Below the pieces are notes generated by a model that was not told the DNA's origin, made no database searches, and saw only the letters and a program-made list of their open reading frames with translations. 64,000 nucleotides of DNA from Rotaria sordida (taxonomy: Eukaryota > Rotifera > Eurotatoria > Philodinida > Philodinidae). The DNA lies in NCBI GenBank assembly GCA_905250125.1, contig CAJNOL010000363.1, positions 3,928 through 67,927 on the forward strand, read 5' to 3'. Both the position numbers and the translations under genes were made by a program. Positions 1 to 11,675 of this stretch are shown piece by piece. How positions within the stretch are numbered: the stretch's first letter is position 1; every line of letters begins with the position of its first letter.

Positions 1-193
1 CCCACACCCACATTCACACACCCACACCCACACCCACATTCACACACCCACACCCACACCCACACCCACATTCACACACCCACACCCACACCCACACCCA
101 CACCCACACCCACACCCACACCCACATTCACACACCCACCCCACACCCACGCCCACCCACCTCACACCCACACCCACACCCACACCCACACCC
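1..193. repeat. Telomeric-type CCCACA repeat array (degenerate)
   Basis: About 190 bp of CCCACA units with interspersed CCCACATTCACACA variants and a few slips. The + strand is C-rich, which is the orientation expected at a left chromosome end, where the G-rich strand (TGTGGG) runs outward. TGTGGG is the telomere repeat described for bdelloid rotifers (established knowledge). The units are not perfectly regular, so this could be the proximal, degenerate part of the telomere or an interstitial block. Confidence 0.75.
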
Positions 194-390
194 TTCGCAA
201 ACTCTAGTAACTTGACGTACTATCTAACTATTAAACTATGAATATTGATCGAATTTTACGTCTTCATACCTTTTATCCTAAAAAACTATTCTCAGTTGCG
301 ACGAACTGTCAAATCGGTGGCACTGTACCATTGTTTTCTATTGACTTAGTTTCATTCAAATATGAGTGTCAAACGTTTTCTTGAGAATCG

Positions 391-483
391 AAGGGTGTGG
401 GGTGTGGGTGTGAATGTGAATGTGGGTTATTCTTTTTCAATTACCCACACCCACACCCACGCTCAAGATTCACCCTCACCCTT
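391..483. repeat. Inverted pair of telomere-like repeats (1)
   Basis: A G-rich arm (GGGTGTGGGGTGTGGGTGTG, then GAATGTG units) is followed after an AT-rich spacer of about 15 nt by a C-rich arm (ACCCACACCCACACCCAC). Outer flanks TTGAGAATCGAAGGGTG and CTCAAGATTCACCCTC extend the pairing imperfectly. Orientation is G-rich first, C-rich second. Confidence 0.7.
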
Positions 484-1560
484 TCAACGAGATAAAATTG
501 AGAAGAGAAAAAAGTGATAAGAAAAATGGTGATATCGCACATGCAGATAAAGTTTAAAAAAGTAATGTGCTTTACCATTGAGGTATGTGGCGAAGATAAA
601 AGTAGCATAAAAGTACGAGAGGTGTTGGGTTACAAGAAATTTTTGATGTGGAGCATGTTTTGAAAGCAAACAAACAGTATCTGGAATTACTTGAATAGAA
701 TGTTTAAAAACATGACTATTGTTTTTTGAGTTTTTATTTACCAAGAAAAATATTTCTGTTGGAAATATTTTGAAAACTTCTAAATAAAAACAACTGTGAA
801 AAAGAAAAATGTATGTGAAATATATCAATCATAAGAAAAATCAGAAAACATTCTCTTATTAATTATTAAAATTATTCATTAAAATTCAATGTGATCTTGT
901 TTACTTTATAATTTAACATAAAGCATTTTGAACGTTCTATTGAATTTACTGTATAATACTGTGAACCAGAACATATAATACAGACTTCTTCACTATGTAG
1001 TTTAAGTCCTCTATTTGGAACAAGCAATGATTCTTGATTATCAGTGAAACAACTTTCATTAATGAAGATAGTTGTTGGCAAGGTTTACTCTCGATAACAC
1101 ATGATAGTAAAGTCTTATAAAAAAAACAGATTTCACGATAAGAGATCCACAGACAATAGAAAAGATATTTATTCATGATATATTCTCTGTTTAATTTATT
1201 TGATACATAAGGTGACTGATAAGAACGATTTTGAATAGTTTTACTAAATCATATATTTCTTTGATTTTAATGCATCTATATTTTTAATAAATCAATCGTA
1301 CAAAAAAGAAAAAGAAAATAATAATTAAAATCTATGCCAAACGTATGCAAAAAAAGAAAAATTTCAAAAATATAGTTAGATCATGTTTTGAAGTATTCAT
1401 CAGAATTGAATGTAATTTTGCTTGGTTTATAAACTAGATTAGCATTATCAATCGTATTACACCCTTTTAATTGACAAACAAGAGCAGCAATATCCAAATC
1501 TTCTGTACGGTTACTTAAGATAAAAGTTTTGAAACGTTCAGCAAAATTTTCACGGAGCTG

Positions 1561-1612
1561 CGGGGTGTGAGGTGTGGGTGTCTATTCTTCATTTAAATAA
1601 CACCCACCCTCT
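1561..1612. repeat. Inverted pair of telomere-like repeats (2)
   Basis: GGGGTGTGAGGTGTGGGTGT, then an AT-rich spacer of about 20 nt, then ACACCCACCCTCTC. Same G-arm-first orientation as the pair at 391-483. Confidence 0.6.
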
Positions 1613-2104
1613 CTTCTTGATTAGAGATCCTTGGAGATCATACATTGTGATCATAATTGTAAAGTCGATGTCTTATTAATCATGCGCTCTTCTATCTGAT
1701 AAAAAAGAAGGACTGTATATTATTGACAAGGTTTCGTTTGTCACTGTTAGTTTGTAACAACATATAGTTGCGTGTTTTTTCTCGTTCTCTTGCTTTTCTG
1801 CGTCATTTTTATTAGTCATATTATTTTACTTCGTTGTGCAATTCTTGCCTTATTCAAGACATGACTTCGATAAGATTCTTATTTAAATGACGCTTGAGTT
1901 TAGTACCAGTTTTTTCTAAGCAAAAACAACGCGCTTTCATCGTACGACATACAATAAATATCTATACTATGCATAATTGATTTTCTTTTGAAATAGACAC
2001 AATGACTGATATATGCACAAAGGTAATGATGGGTATCTGTCTTTTTTTTATAGGTTTTCTAGTATCTTATCTGAACGCAAGAAAACATTAAAAAATCATA
2101 TAGT

Positions 2105-2950
2105 ATGGCATGTACAAATTCTGCTAACAATCGTATTGTGTCAATTGATGTTGAATGTATGGCAACAGGTTTTACACATGAAGATCGAGCTCCATGCAGT
2201 GTTGCTTTAGTCGACAGTCAGTGTCAAATTATTTTTAGCTCTCTCATCAAACCCAAGGATGAAATTGTCAGTGATCTCTATCCACTGACAGGACTGCGAA
2301 TAAAAGATCTGGAACAGGCACCATCGTTCGACGAAGTACTCGAAAAAGTATTGTGTATTGTTTTCTAATAGAATAAAATTGACTTGCAATGTTTTGCGGC
2401 TTTCTCAGATCTATGCGCTACTTGATCCGACGACCATTATTGTTGGTCAAAAACCACAAGGTGATATCAAATGGCTCCAACTAGAGGAAGGTGTACACTA
2501 CTCGTATTTTATTGATCTCAGCGAATGGTTTAGAACGATAAATAGACAACAATATAGGTGTGTTCATGCAAAATTTGACTTGAAAGTAGAATAAATTAGT
2601 TGTGTAGATATTTCTCTCTAGCACACGAAGCCATGGTACTATTAAACATTGATCTCAATGCTCAAAATGGCCATTTAGCGACAGAAGATGCTCGAGCATC
2701 TATATTACTCTATCTTCAATACAAAGTGAGTCTCTTTTTTTTCATTTATCATTTTCTTAGTGTTAACTATCATGTTCAATCGGTACAGGATAATGCGCGA
2801 GACTTGATAGATGCCCGTCGTCGTCTGCTGAATACACGACCACGTACAACACCAGCAAAGGCCAATAATTACAAATACGAGGGTGTTTGTTTATCTGCAT
2901 ATTCGGCGAATCTTTGCACATGTGGTCGTCCTATACGAGGAGATGATTGA
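2105..2950 (+). CDS. DEDDh 3'-5' exonuclease (REXO/ISG20/PAN2-like), 4 exons
   Basis: Small RNase T-like exonuclease, probably trimming RNA (or DNA) 3' ends with two metal ions. Proposed exons 2105-2347, 2409-2559, 2622-2725 and 2789-2950 have GT-AG introns of about 60 bp and join into 219 residues. Motifs in order: DxE in SIDVECM (residues about 14-18), a second Asp in GDIKWL, and the final GHLATEDA giving the H-x4-D signature of the DEDDh class. The last exon is basic (DARRRLLNTRPR) and ends in CTCGRPIRGDD. It is a single-domain protein without the extra domains of REXO1 or PAN2. The start ATG at 2105 is the first in frame; no upstream exon was found. Family is clear; RNA versus DNA substrate is not. 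It lies about 2 kb from the telomere-like array. Confidence 0.8.
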
Positions 2951-5468
2951 TTAAGAAAAAAAGCATCGATTGATGAAGTTAACAATATAAAACTGGTATG
3001 AAATGAGTTCAATGTAATTCATCATTCTAATTGGCGAAAAAAAAATCGTGAATAAAACTCATTTCCTTCAATCAATTAAGTGCACAAGTTTGCTGATGCT
3101 TTTCTAGCTATGACAGATGTATACCATCGTTAAGTGAATCGACATATAAGTCGGAATTGTGTCACATCTTCTTGAACATGCAAACGTTTCTCGTAATCAC
3201 TAATGTCATATTAGTTTATGAAAGAGTTTTGGCATTTTTTCTTATATTAACCGAGAGCAATTGAGTGATTTTTTTCGTTTCCATTTTTCACCAATGTCAG
3301 ACATAAAACAATTGAATTATCAACGATCAATAAGATCCTAATTAAACCTTGTATTGAAAAGTGAACATAGGCATTCACATGTATTTAAAGGAAGCGCATC
3401 GAGTGCTAGTTCCATAAGTTAGCGTTCGAAAATCAATACGCTACAAGATCAATGTTCAGTTGTCGTAGGGTGTGGGTGTGCATGTAGATACATGGAATAC
3501 CCACAATGACAGCTACACCCACACTGTAACCACGAATTTCATAATTTTCTTTAAAAAAAAATAGAACATCATATATGAGATTATAGATAGGCACACCAAA
3601 TGCCAAAATAAAAGACAATCAGCATCAGCATGAAAACTTTGAGGCCATGTATCTTAATTGAAAACAAGAGAATATCGTAGAGATGCAGAATTTGCCGTAA
3701 AAAATGAAAAATCCTTCTTTATTTGAGTATCGTTATTCATAGCAGAATGCTGTACAAAGCAAGTTACTTGACATACAACGGGGCTCGGTGAATCAAGTCA
3801 TTTCTCGAGTCGAGTCAAGCTATTTTTACTACTGTTTCGTGTTGTATTCATGCTTATCAAGAATGTCAATCACAAGTTTTTCATTACAAAAGATTCAGGT
3901 CCTAGTTTTTACGCACAAAAATCAAAATAGATTACACATAAAATAAAATGAGACGACTAGAACAGACTAATCAACAAAATAGGAACAGGTAAAATCAAGT
4001 CTCTTTTATACAGCGTCACACTATAGTAAAAAAATATAATATTATAGTAAACAAAAACCAAACCTTAAACCTATTTCGAAGCAAAAATTATTTATTACAG
4101 TTTAAATCAAATGCTTTACCTTATTGCATTTTAAAGATGTAAAAATAGAATATTAGTATCTGTAAAACTTGAAAAAATTCGATCTCATTGAATTCTACTT
4201 TGAGAAAATAATTATTCATCTGGTGTTTCTATGGTAGGAGTACACATAACTTTTCTAGGAAGCTTATTAAGAGATCGATATTAAGTTTTTTTTTCAAAAT
4301 AAGGGGATGAGTGTGGATAAAAACAAGATGACATGCCCACACGTACACTTCTTGCTGAGAAGTTAATAATATGAAATGAATAATGGAAAAATTTGATGAT
4401 CAAATTTTGATCATTAAAATACTTTTACACAACAATTATATTATAGTGTAGTAAAGAATATGATGAGTGATCCATTGTGAAGTTTTCGTTTATTTCATTA
4501 TATACATATATACAGGCATTCAAGGTGAGACGAAATAAAAAAGTAAGAAAAAGCACACATATTCGACACTACACATACGCTATCATTCACGAGCATATGA
4601 ATATGTAGATCGACAGAAATCTCTTGAAACAATTAGTCAGATACGGTTTATTCAGTTAGAACGAAAGTTATAAATGAGTAAGAATTTGACTCTATAAAGT
4701 AAGGTTTCTTTATATAAGCGCAAATGAAAATTTTCTTAAATAAATGACTCAGGATGACTCGGCCTCGCCCAGCCCTGCCCACACCTACACTCATATCATC
4801 TGAAAATGGTTTTTATCCTCTAATAAAACTTTTCGAGTTATATTTGAAACATGCATAGTTGTATTGAAAGAAGCTTCTCGGCGAATCGACGCTAAAATTA
4901 CTTTGTGTTAGAATTTATCCAATCGGAGAAAAAAAAGCAGTATTTTCGGTGTTTTTCGCTTATTATCAGATATATCGAAAAACTTGTGAAAGTATGTTTG
5001 AAAAAAGTATCTGAACGGATTGACTCTAAAAATGACCAAATCTGTATCTATAATATCCTACATCAAAACTTAAAGGCTTTTGCATTGCTAGTTACACCTT
5101 CGTATATATGATCGAATACAGTTGTTCGATCGTTTTGTGCACATATAATATTCTAAAAAATATTCGATTATAAAAAACTACTATATATAATACATCACAT
5201 AAACGACCTATCTGATAGTTTTAGATAGTGGAAACAAACGTAGTGTCACACACTCTCGAAAGCCTCATCTCAATGTCATTTTTGATCAATTTTCGCTGAT
5301 TCCCTCCTCTCTCTCTCTCTATTGTTTGGCATAAGTCCTAAATATCCATTTAGATATTCAAGTTTATTTTTGAAAACAAAGGTGCACATTTGTTTTTAGA
5401 CTGTCTAATAAATATAAAATCTTCGATTAAGTCATGTATTGTCTGTGAAATGTTCATGGAATGGATGT
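2951..5468. other. Intergenic, no gene seen
   Basis: AT-rich DNA. It holds one clear telomere-like inverted pair (3466-3524), a weaker one near 4300-4350, an isolated CCCACACC block near 4768-4795 and a CT-dinucleotide run near 5305-5320. No ORF with recognisable similarity. Confidence 0.5.
3466..3524. repeat. Inverted pair of telomere-like repeats (3)
   Basis: TAGGGTGTGGGTGTGCATGT is followed after about 25 nt by GCTACACCCACACTG, with a partial CCCACA in the loop. G-rich arm first. Confidence 0.6.
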
Positions 5469-6378
5469 TCATAATGCCTTTGCTTTCTTTTTTTCCATTG
5501 TCTTTTTACTCAAATATAGTTTCAAAACAATTTTACAAGCAGATAGTAGTCTGTGTATGAACGAAGGTAAGAGTGACCAAGAGGCGAATCGATACAGAGT
5601 CGGATGACAATAATTAGATAGTGATGAATCATAAAATTGAACTTTGTTTCGTACACTAAATATGCTGATGAATCCAGAGATGAACCATCCAATGAGAAAG
5701 ATATCCAGACCGAAACTAACGACAGAGTAAATGCGACTAAGCCAAAGAGAACCCGTGGGAGTATTCTCGGAACTCGAAGTGCCTGATAGATCTATGGAAC
5801 GAGTTTTGATACTTATGCGTACAATACGTATACCAGTCCGCACAAGACCTACAGCACCTGCAACCATCATATAATGGGGAATTCGTGGATTAACTGGACA
5901 CTCATCAACATGACGCCACCCGATAGCCAACTTAAGAGCTAAAAATAACAAATGACTTCGACAACACAGTGGAAAATAAGTCCAAAAGTTAATCAAAACC
6001 TTCAAGTCGAGAGATGGAAATGAAAAAGAATGTTTTTATCTATCATGTGAATGATTTTTAGTGACTGATCAAACAGCTAGTGATAAATTGCAATGAAAAA
6101 CAAGAGACATAAAATCATTACTTACTCGATACTACCAATGGGAAAGAAAAAGCGCACAAGCCGGTGCCCAATATACAGATACAAGCGATAGTGTTAGCTT
6201 TCTTATTAACAGCAGAATCCTGCTGTTTTGTCTCCAATATCGGCGTTATGTTTGAGGATTCGGCCGTTTCCTCTATATTGATGGGAATAGTCATCATTTC
6301 GCCGAGAGTATCTTCATTCTCTACTAGTTTTTCCAATTCATCTTCAACCCTATCATTCATGGTTTTATTTATCTGCAA
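5469..6378 (-). CDS. TMEM272-like four-pass membrane protein, 2 exons
   Basis: Predicted multi-pass membrane protein of 240 residues. Exon 1 (6378-6126) encodes an acidic cytosolic N-terminus (DELEKLVENEDTLGE) and a first hydrophobic segment ANTIACICILGTGLCAFSFP. Exon 2 (5938-5469) follows a 187-bp intron in matching phase and carries the family hallmark WRHVDECPVNPRIPHY, a second hydrophobic stretch (MMVAGAVGLVRTG), a third (FGLDIFLIGWFISGFISIF), and the closing motif YCHPTLYRFASW. The pattern DECP..P.IP.Y, membrane segment, then YC...LY matches TMEM272-like proteins, which are abundant in invertebrates; function is unknown. A second Met at 6360 could be the real start. Confidence 0.65.
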
Positions 6379-6891
6379 TGAATAATTTTATGCTCGAATT
6401 CAATAGCATACACTTTATTCAATGTAGAAAATGCTCTGCTAGCAATAAGCAACAGTAGCGCTGAAACAAATTTTCTATCCTGTTTTATACTCACGAAGCA
6501 TCGACTTATTTTTCTCGCCCTCATTCAATTCGTTTCATGCCATCAACTCCATACATTTTACTTACTATTTGAAATGCGAGGCGACTCTCTCACTCTATTC
6601 ATCACACTTTCCATTTTTTCTTTGACTCGAGGCGTTGAGTTGTTTATACATCGCTAATGACTATGCACACCGATTTCAATTGATCGACAGGTAATAGCTT
6701 GCCAACGATTGTTGATACACGTTTGTTGCATGCTGTCAGTACTAAATTTTGCTATCAATGCGCTCACAGAAGTGTGTTGAGAGTGGAGCGATCGGGTGTG
6801 AATGAAAATGTCACGACGAAAAGAAGATGATTGCGCTCATTTTCACCAACGCAAACATTCTAGTTCTCGCTCGTTTTTGCATTACATATGT

Positions 6892-6951
6892 GAGAGTGTG
6901 GGTGTAGGTGTAGGTGTAGGTGTAGGTCTTCTCTTTTTCCGCACCCACATA
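6892..6951. repeat. Inverted pair of telomere-like repeats (4)
   Basis: GAGTGTGGGTGTAGG is followed by tandem GTGTAG units, a pyrimidine-rich spacer of about 17 nt, then GCACCCACATAC. The tandem GTGTAG variant differs from TGTGGG by one base. Confidence 0.6.
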
Positions 6952-7620
6952 CTTAAATTACATGATTTCAATGATGAAGTCTCTCTGTTCTAGTACTGAA
7001 CGAATAAATCGTGAAAGACCTGATGCTGAAACGAAGTCTAAAGTGGCATCATCACAATCTGTTCTTCATTTTACCAATGAAATACATTTGCCTGTGAAAG
7101 AAACACGAAGAAGATGTGTTTACTGTAGCATGAAAGGAAGTATGAATTAGATTCAACGCCGAATGCATGACTTGCAAATTAGCATTCTGTTTAAAAGAAG
7201 AGAAATATTGTTTTTTTTTTGATTATCATAAGATTTTTATGTAATCATTTTGAACTAAATAAAATAAAACAAAATGACAAAGGAGCCACTTTTTGACTTA
7301 AAAAAATTCTGTCCTCAAAAGTTAAACGCGTCGCTGTAGCTGTAACTATAAATCACACTTACGAGGGAACTGTCTGGAGTGATTAACCACTTTTGAGCTC
7401 ATACTTTGAGCATATAGAGGGGATCTCTAGACTAGCACAATCCTAGAAGGATTCGTGCCATTGCTCTTCTGTCCTAATATATTGAATTTTCAAGTAATAT
7501 GGCAATATAGCCATTTTGATCTATATCCCAACTATCTCGTAAACGAAAGTATAATCAGAGCTGAACGTCTTATGATAAATTAATCACATTATCAGCAAAT
7601 CATTCTGAAATTTTCAGGTT

Positions 7621-7673
7621 GAGCATGAATGTGAATAGATGTGAGTGCAGTGAGGACCCACGACCACATCCAA
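7621..7673. repeat. Inverted pair of telomere-like repeats (5, degenerate)
   Basis: GAATGTGAATAGATGTGAGTG, in pieces GAATGTG and GATGTGAGTG, is followed by GGACCCACGACCACATCC. Weak pairing, same G-first order. Confidence 0.4.
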
Positions 7674-7812
7674 TTCAATAAAGGATTTTAGAGGCATATT
7701 TGTAATCTTTCAAGAAGTAAAGATAGTTCAAAACAAATGCTATTGATAGTTTATACTAAATCGTGACTGGTATATTCATACGTAGAATTCGATATTCTTT
7801 TGGAATGATGTT

Positions 7813-9348
7813 CTATGATCGTTTCGTTACTCTAGCTTTTAACCCATACTTAGGTCTCATCGTAATAGTAATCTGAGGTACGATTGTTTGACCAGGCTCG
7901 ATTGAAAAATTACATCGTTGTACGAACATAGCCAACATAACTTTGGCTTCGAGCAAGGCAAAATTTTGTCCAATACAATTACGTGAACCGGCAGCGAAGG
8001 GTAAATAGCAGAAAGGATGAGTAAGTTTCGGTTTGAGACCGGTCATCGGATTACGCATCCATCGCATATAATCAAATTCAAGTGGCCGAGGCCAGAAGTC
8101 AGCACGTCGATGGAGCATGTAAGTCATAATTGCAATGGTTGTGCCGACAGGAATACGCACTTGATGGTGACCGTCACTACCGATGGTGTGCTCTCGAATA
8201 CATTTTCGTACAAACCAGGGCACTGGCGGGTAAAGACGAAGTGTTTCCTGTAAAATAGCTTCGCATACTTGTAAATCATTCATGTGTTCATAACTGGGTA
8301 TCATTCCATTCGGCAGCACCTGATCAACTTCTTCACGGCAGGCACGTAATACAGACTCGTTTGTCATCAAAACATACATGGCCCATGTCATAAGATTAGC
8401 GGTTGTTTCATGACCCGCTACCACAAAAGTCAACGCCTCGTCTTTCACTTCCTGATCACTAAATGGTTGTCCTTCATCATCCACAGCTGAGAGAAGTAGA
8501 TCGAGGAGGTCAGCGCCGGCACACAAACTAGCAGATCGACCTTTTCGTCGATCAGCAATGATTTGTTCAACGAAATTGGACACTCTTCGAGAATTTTCAT
8601 CCAAAAGTTGTTTGCGCCAGAAAGGCAATCGTGCTAGTAGAGGAACTTGACTGATCATGCGCATTGTTCTATATCTAATTATCTCTAAAATATCCGAGAT
8701 TGATTGGTATATAATCTCATTAGCATTAGGCGTAGTTTCTAAACCCGTGCCGAAAGCACTCGAAATGATAATTTCCAGTGTCAAAGAGCTAAACTCCTTC
8801 TGAAAATCAATGAATTTTTCGTCGGATGACATTAGCAATCGATCAATTGCTTTAGATGTTTGATCAGCCATGATGGACACCATCGATTTTAGATTCGTAA
8901 AATGAAAAGCAGGATTGAGCATTTTTCGAGCCCGCTCATGATCTAATCCTTCTCTGACTAAAAGATTGCGTGTGCCAGTTAATGATTCGAAGACGGTAAG
9001 AAATAGAGTTGGTTTAAAATAATCTTGTGCATGTGCTCGGCCAAGAACATCCGAAAGCATGTCAGGTTCACTGAGCATTATTCGTACTAGAGGACCCATA
9101 GAAAACATAAAATAATTTCCATGTTTCTGGAATAGTTCACTCAGATAGTCAACAAGTTCATCGTTTTCTCGAGCACGTCTCATTCGTGAAAGTTGACCGA
9201 TAATTGGGATAAACGGTTCACCCGGAATACCTTGACTACGAAGTTCATCGTATATTTTCTTCTCTGGACGAATTATATTCCAATAGATGATGAAGAAAAT
9301 AGAAATAGCAAGCGTTACAAATGCGTAAATAATTATTAGCATTATCAT
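7813..9348 (-). CDS. Cytochrome P450 monooxygenase, single exon
   Basis: Membrane-bound (microsomal) P450 of 511 residues; a heme-thiolate monooxygenase using electrons from P450 reductase, substrate unknown. An N-terminal anchor lies at residues 3-24 (LIIIYAFVTLAISIFFII). The oxygen-binding I-helix motif AGHETT is at 311-316, the K-helix ETLR at 368-371, a PERF-like RPLEF at 421-425, and the heme loop FAAGSRNCIG at 451-460 with the ligand Cys458. Length and motif spacing are normal for a complete enzyme, and no motif residue is missing. The gene has no intron, unlike almost every other gene in the window. The clan is not certain; heme and I-helix sequences resemble the CYP3/CYP4-type animal clans. 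Start ATG 9346-9348 gives a complete anchor. Confidence 0.93.
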   Translation of the reverse strand: MIMLIIIYAFVTLAISIFFIIYWNIIRPEKKIYDELRSQGIPGEPFIPIIGQLSRMRRARENDELVDYLSELFQKHGNYFMFSMGPLVRIMLSEPDMLSDVLGRAHAQDYFKPTLFLTVFESLTGTRNLLVREGLDHERARKMLNPAFHFTNLKSMVSIMADQTSKAIDRLLMSSDEKFIDFQKEFSSLTLEIIISSAFGTGLETTPNANEIIYQSISDILEIIRYRTMRMISQVPLLARLPFWRKQLLDENSRRVSNFVEQIIADRRKGRSASLCAGADLLDLLLSAVDDEGQPFSDQEVKDEALTFVVAGHETTANLMTWAMYVLMTNESVLRACREEVDQVLPNGMIPSYEHMNDLQVCEAILQETLRLYPPVPWFVRKCIREHTIGSDGHHQVRIPVGTTIAIMTYMLHRRADFWPRPLEFDYMRWMRNPMTGLKPKLTHPFCYLPFAAGSRNCIGQNFALLEAKVMLAMFVQRCNFSIEPGQTIVPQITITMRPKYGLKARVTKRS

Positions 9349-10117
9349 CGACTACGGTGCAGTGTACTACAGTATTGTTATGTGTCGAAGAAAGAAAGTC
9401 AAAAAAATGTGACTGCATGTTAATTCTTATCTGTTCTTGACGCAGAACAATACAAGAGAAGGTCTTTTGATAGCGAAAGAAAAAAAATACGACCTTGCTT
9501 TTGTGGACACGTGAATGGCTTGATAACAAAGTAGTGACATATGCTGCATTTGCTTTTTTGATGAAATAGTGTAGTCACATGATCACTATTCTAGTTAAAC
9601 GAGAACAATTGCACAATTTAGTGAGCACTTGAGGATGTGGGTGTGAGTCTTCTGTTCAAACATTTACTCACACTCATCTTCCCATTCACAATAACTCATA
9701 TCCAGATCCTCAAGATGTCAAAAGTCATGAAAAATCTAGACAAAAAAGAAGTGTCAGTAAAATATATTGTTGATTGTGCAAAGTCAGACTTCAGGCTATT
9801 GTACTATGCGCCTATTTAAATTTCTATTGTTCTGACGAAAATCGATTATTTTCGAGTGAGAAGAAGGAAGATTTCATTGATTTGGAGATGTTTGTTTTCA
9901 CTTTCTTTCATTTTCGATCGGTTACACATTTCTTGATTCAACTGTCAAAGACTAGCTGCTTCATCGATGTCCAACTAGGAAAAATTCACTGCTTTTGATA
10001 TCTCCTTTATATCTATGACTCAAAATCTCTATATTTGTGATTCCATTACTAAGAAGATGGTATTGTACGTAGCAAATTGTCATAAAACTCTATATGTCAT
10101 TATAGAGAAGTATGATA
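9349..10117. other. Intergenic, upstream of P450
   Basis: AT-rich DNA that should contain the P450 promoter, but no motif is clear. Holds the telomere-like inverted pair at 9632-9690. No credible coding region. Confidence 0.45.
9632..9690. repeat. Inverted pair of telomere-like repeats (6)
   Basis: GAGGATGTGGGTGTGAGTC, an AT-rich spacer of about 15 nt, then ACTCACACTCATCTTCCCA. The arms pair over about 12-15 bp; G-rich arm first. Confidence 0.6.
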
Positions 10118-10833
10118 CTTAGGGCATACCAAAAGTCTTTACGTTCCTATATCAATTTCTTATAGAATGCTTGAAGAAATTTTCTTTTTGTATAGACTGA
10201 TAGTAAAAATCAAGCTCTACATTTCTACACTATTTGATCATTATTCATCTAATATCATAATAATCAAATTTCGATGAGAACTGTTTTTGTGTGAACTTAA
10301 CTAACGGGTGAGACAGATTAAACATTTCCATCGCTTAATACGTTGTGTTAAAAAACAATATACACCACAAGATGCAGCGTGAAAAGCTGTACAGTCTGCA
10401 AAGTAAAGCTTATTTTAACTGTTTACTTCTTGTTTTCAAAAAAAAAGTAAAATCCTGTGAGACCAATTTTTGCTGCCTCGAAAAAATCATTTTTTCTATA
10501 CGAAGAGAACTTCCTTTCTTCTTATTTCATATATAAAATAAACTGTTCTTTATAAATTGTAGAACTTTTCACGCTGCATCTTGTAGTATATTTTGTTTTT
10601 TAATACAACGTATTAGGTGATGGAAATATTTTATCTGTCTCACCCGTTAGTCAAGTTCACACAAAAATAGTTTTCATCGAAATTTTATTATTATGATATT
10701 AGATGAATAATGATCAAATAGTGTAGAAATGTAGAGCTTGGTTTTTACTATCAGTCTATATAAAAAGAAAATTTCTTCAAGCATTCTATCAGAAATTGAT
10801 ATAGGACCGTGAAGACTTTTGGTATGCCCTAAG
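10118..10833. mobile_element. 716-bp foldback MITE with TA target duplication (Tc1/mariner-like)
   Basis: Two long inverted arms, about 10118-10390 and 10565-10833, start with CTTAGGGCATACCAAAAGTC and end with its complement, flanked on both sides by TA (10116-10117 and 10834-10835). The roughly 170-bp centre is non-coding. A TA duplication and an AAAAGTCTT-type end fit the Tc1/mariner superfamily. Near the inner edge of each arm lies AAGATGCAGCGTGAAAAGC, a core also found at other repeats of the window. Arms differ by scattered substitutions, so the element is not brand new. Confidence 0.85.
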
Positions 10834-11675
10834 TATATGTCGAACTTGAAAGTTGAATTCAATCCACGTTTTAAGTTTCACGTTTTAATGCAACTTTCAG
10901 ACTCTCTCCACAAGTCTCTTGATGTAGGTGCCACGAAAACACATGTACACGCTTTCTATAAGAAGGAGTCTGTCACAGAAAACCATTCACAGATTTCAGG
11001 CGGACTTTGTAATAGATGTAATGTTAGTCAAGTTCGAATGAGGATAGAATGTGATTAAAATTTTTGTAAAATTTTTACAGCTCTTAAGAGTATGAGAAAA
11101 GCATTGAGATATGACATGTAGATAATTCAAAATTGAAACTAGAACTAGGGTGTGGGTTCTGTTGAAGAGAACATCCATACTCGCATCCACACCCTGATTG
11201 ATAGGATCTAGAACTCTTCAAAAAAGGTTGATATTTCTAAATGAAATATTTCTAAATAAGTAGTGTTATTCTTGCCGAAAAGATGACTATAAGTTATCGA
11301 TGATTTTTGACTACAGAAAGGAACACATGTAGGCTTCTAGAGAAAGACATTCTCTATCTAATAGTGTGTGCATTATAAAAATAAAATTATACTGCATATT
11401 GTTCGTATGTTGATAGAGATCACAGTGGAAGTTGATACTGCGTATAACTCATAGAATACAGAAAGATTTTCTCTACAAACCTACTTATATTCTGTTCTGT
11501 AGTCAAAATTTTATAGTCGTCTTTCACTGATCTAATATCAGAAATCAATGACATCATATTAGACAAATTACGCATTATCTCATATACTTAATATTATTTA
11601 AATGATTTGCATTTTTTTTCAAAGTTTGCCCAAAGCCATATTATGTTTTCATTTCGGCTAATCAATGTGTTTGAA
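10834..11675. other. Intergenic, no gene seen
   Basis: AT-rich sequence with the last telomere-like inverted pair (11147-11195). Nothing coding was recognised. Confidence 0.45.
11147..11195. repeat. Inverted pair of telomere-like repeats (7)
   Basis: AGGGTGTGGGTTCTGTTG, a short spacer, then CATCCATACTCGCATCCACACCCTG in two C-rich pieces (CATCCATACTCG and CATCCACACCC). It is the copy farthest from the telomere-like end; none was seen beyond it. Confidence 0.55.

Larger units (their letters stand above)
194..2104. other. Subtelomeric intergenic DNA
   Basis: AT-rich DNA between the telomere-like array and the first gene. Apart from the two telomere-like inverted pairs at 391-483 and 1561-1612 I see no coding region; short ORFs here have no recognisable motif and low-complexity composition. 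Confidence 0.5.
6379..7812. other. Intergenic with telomere-like inverted pairs
   Basis: Divergent tract between the TMEM272-like gene and the 3' end of the P450 gene. It contains GTGTAGGTGTAGG-type repeats (6892-6951) and a degenerate inverted pair (7621-7673). Short ORFs near 6802-7150 run across the repeat and look non-coding. Confidence 0.5.

Noticed and set aside
1-200. CRISPR-like repeat array
   Set aside because: The repeats are contiguous hexamer units without unique spacers, and the DNA is eukaryotic.
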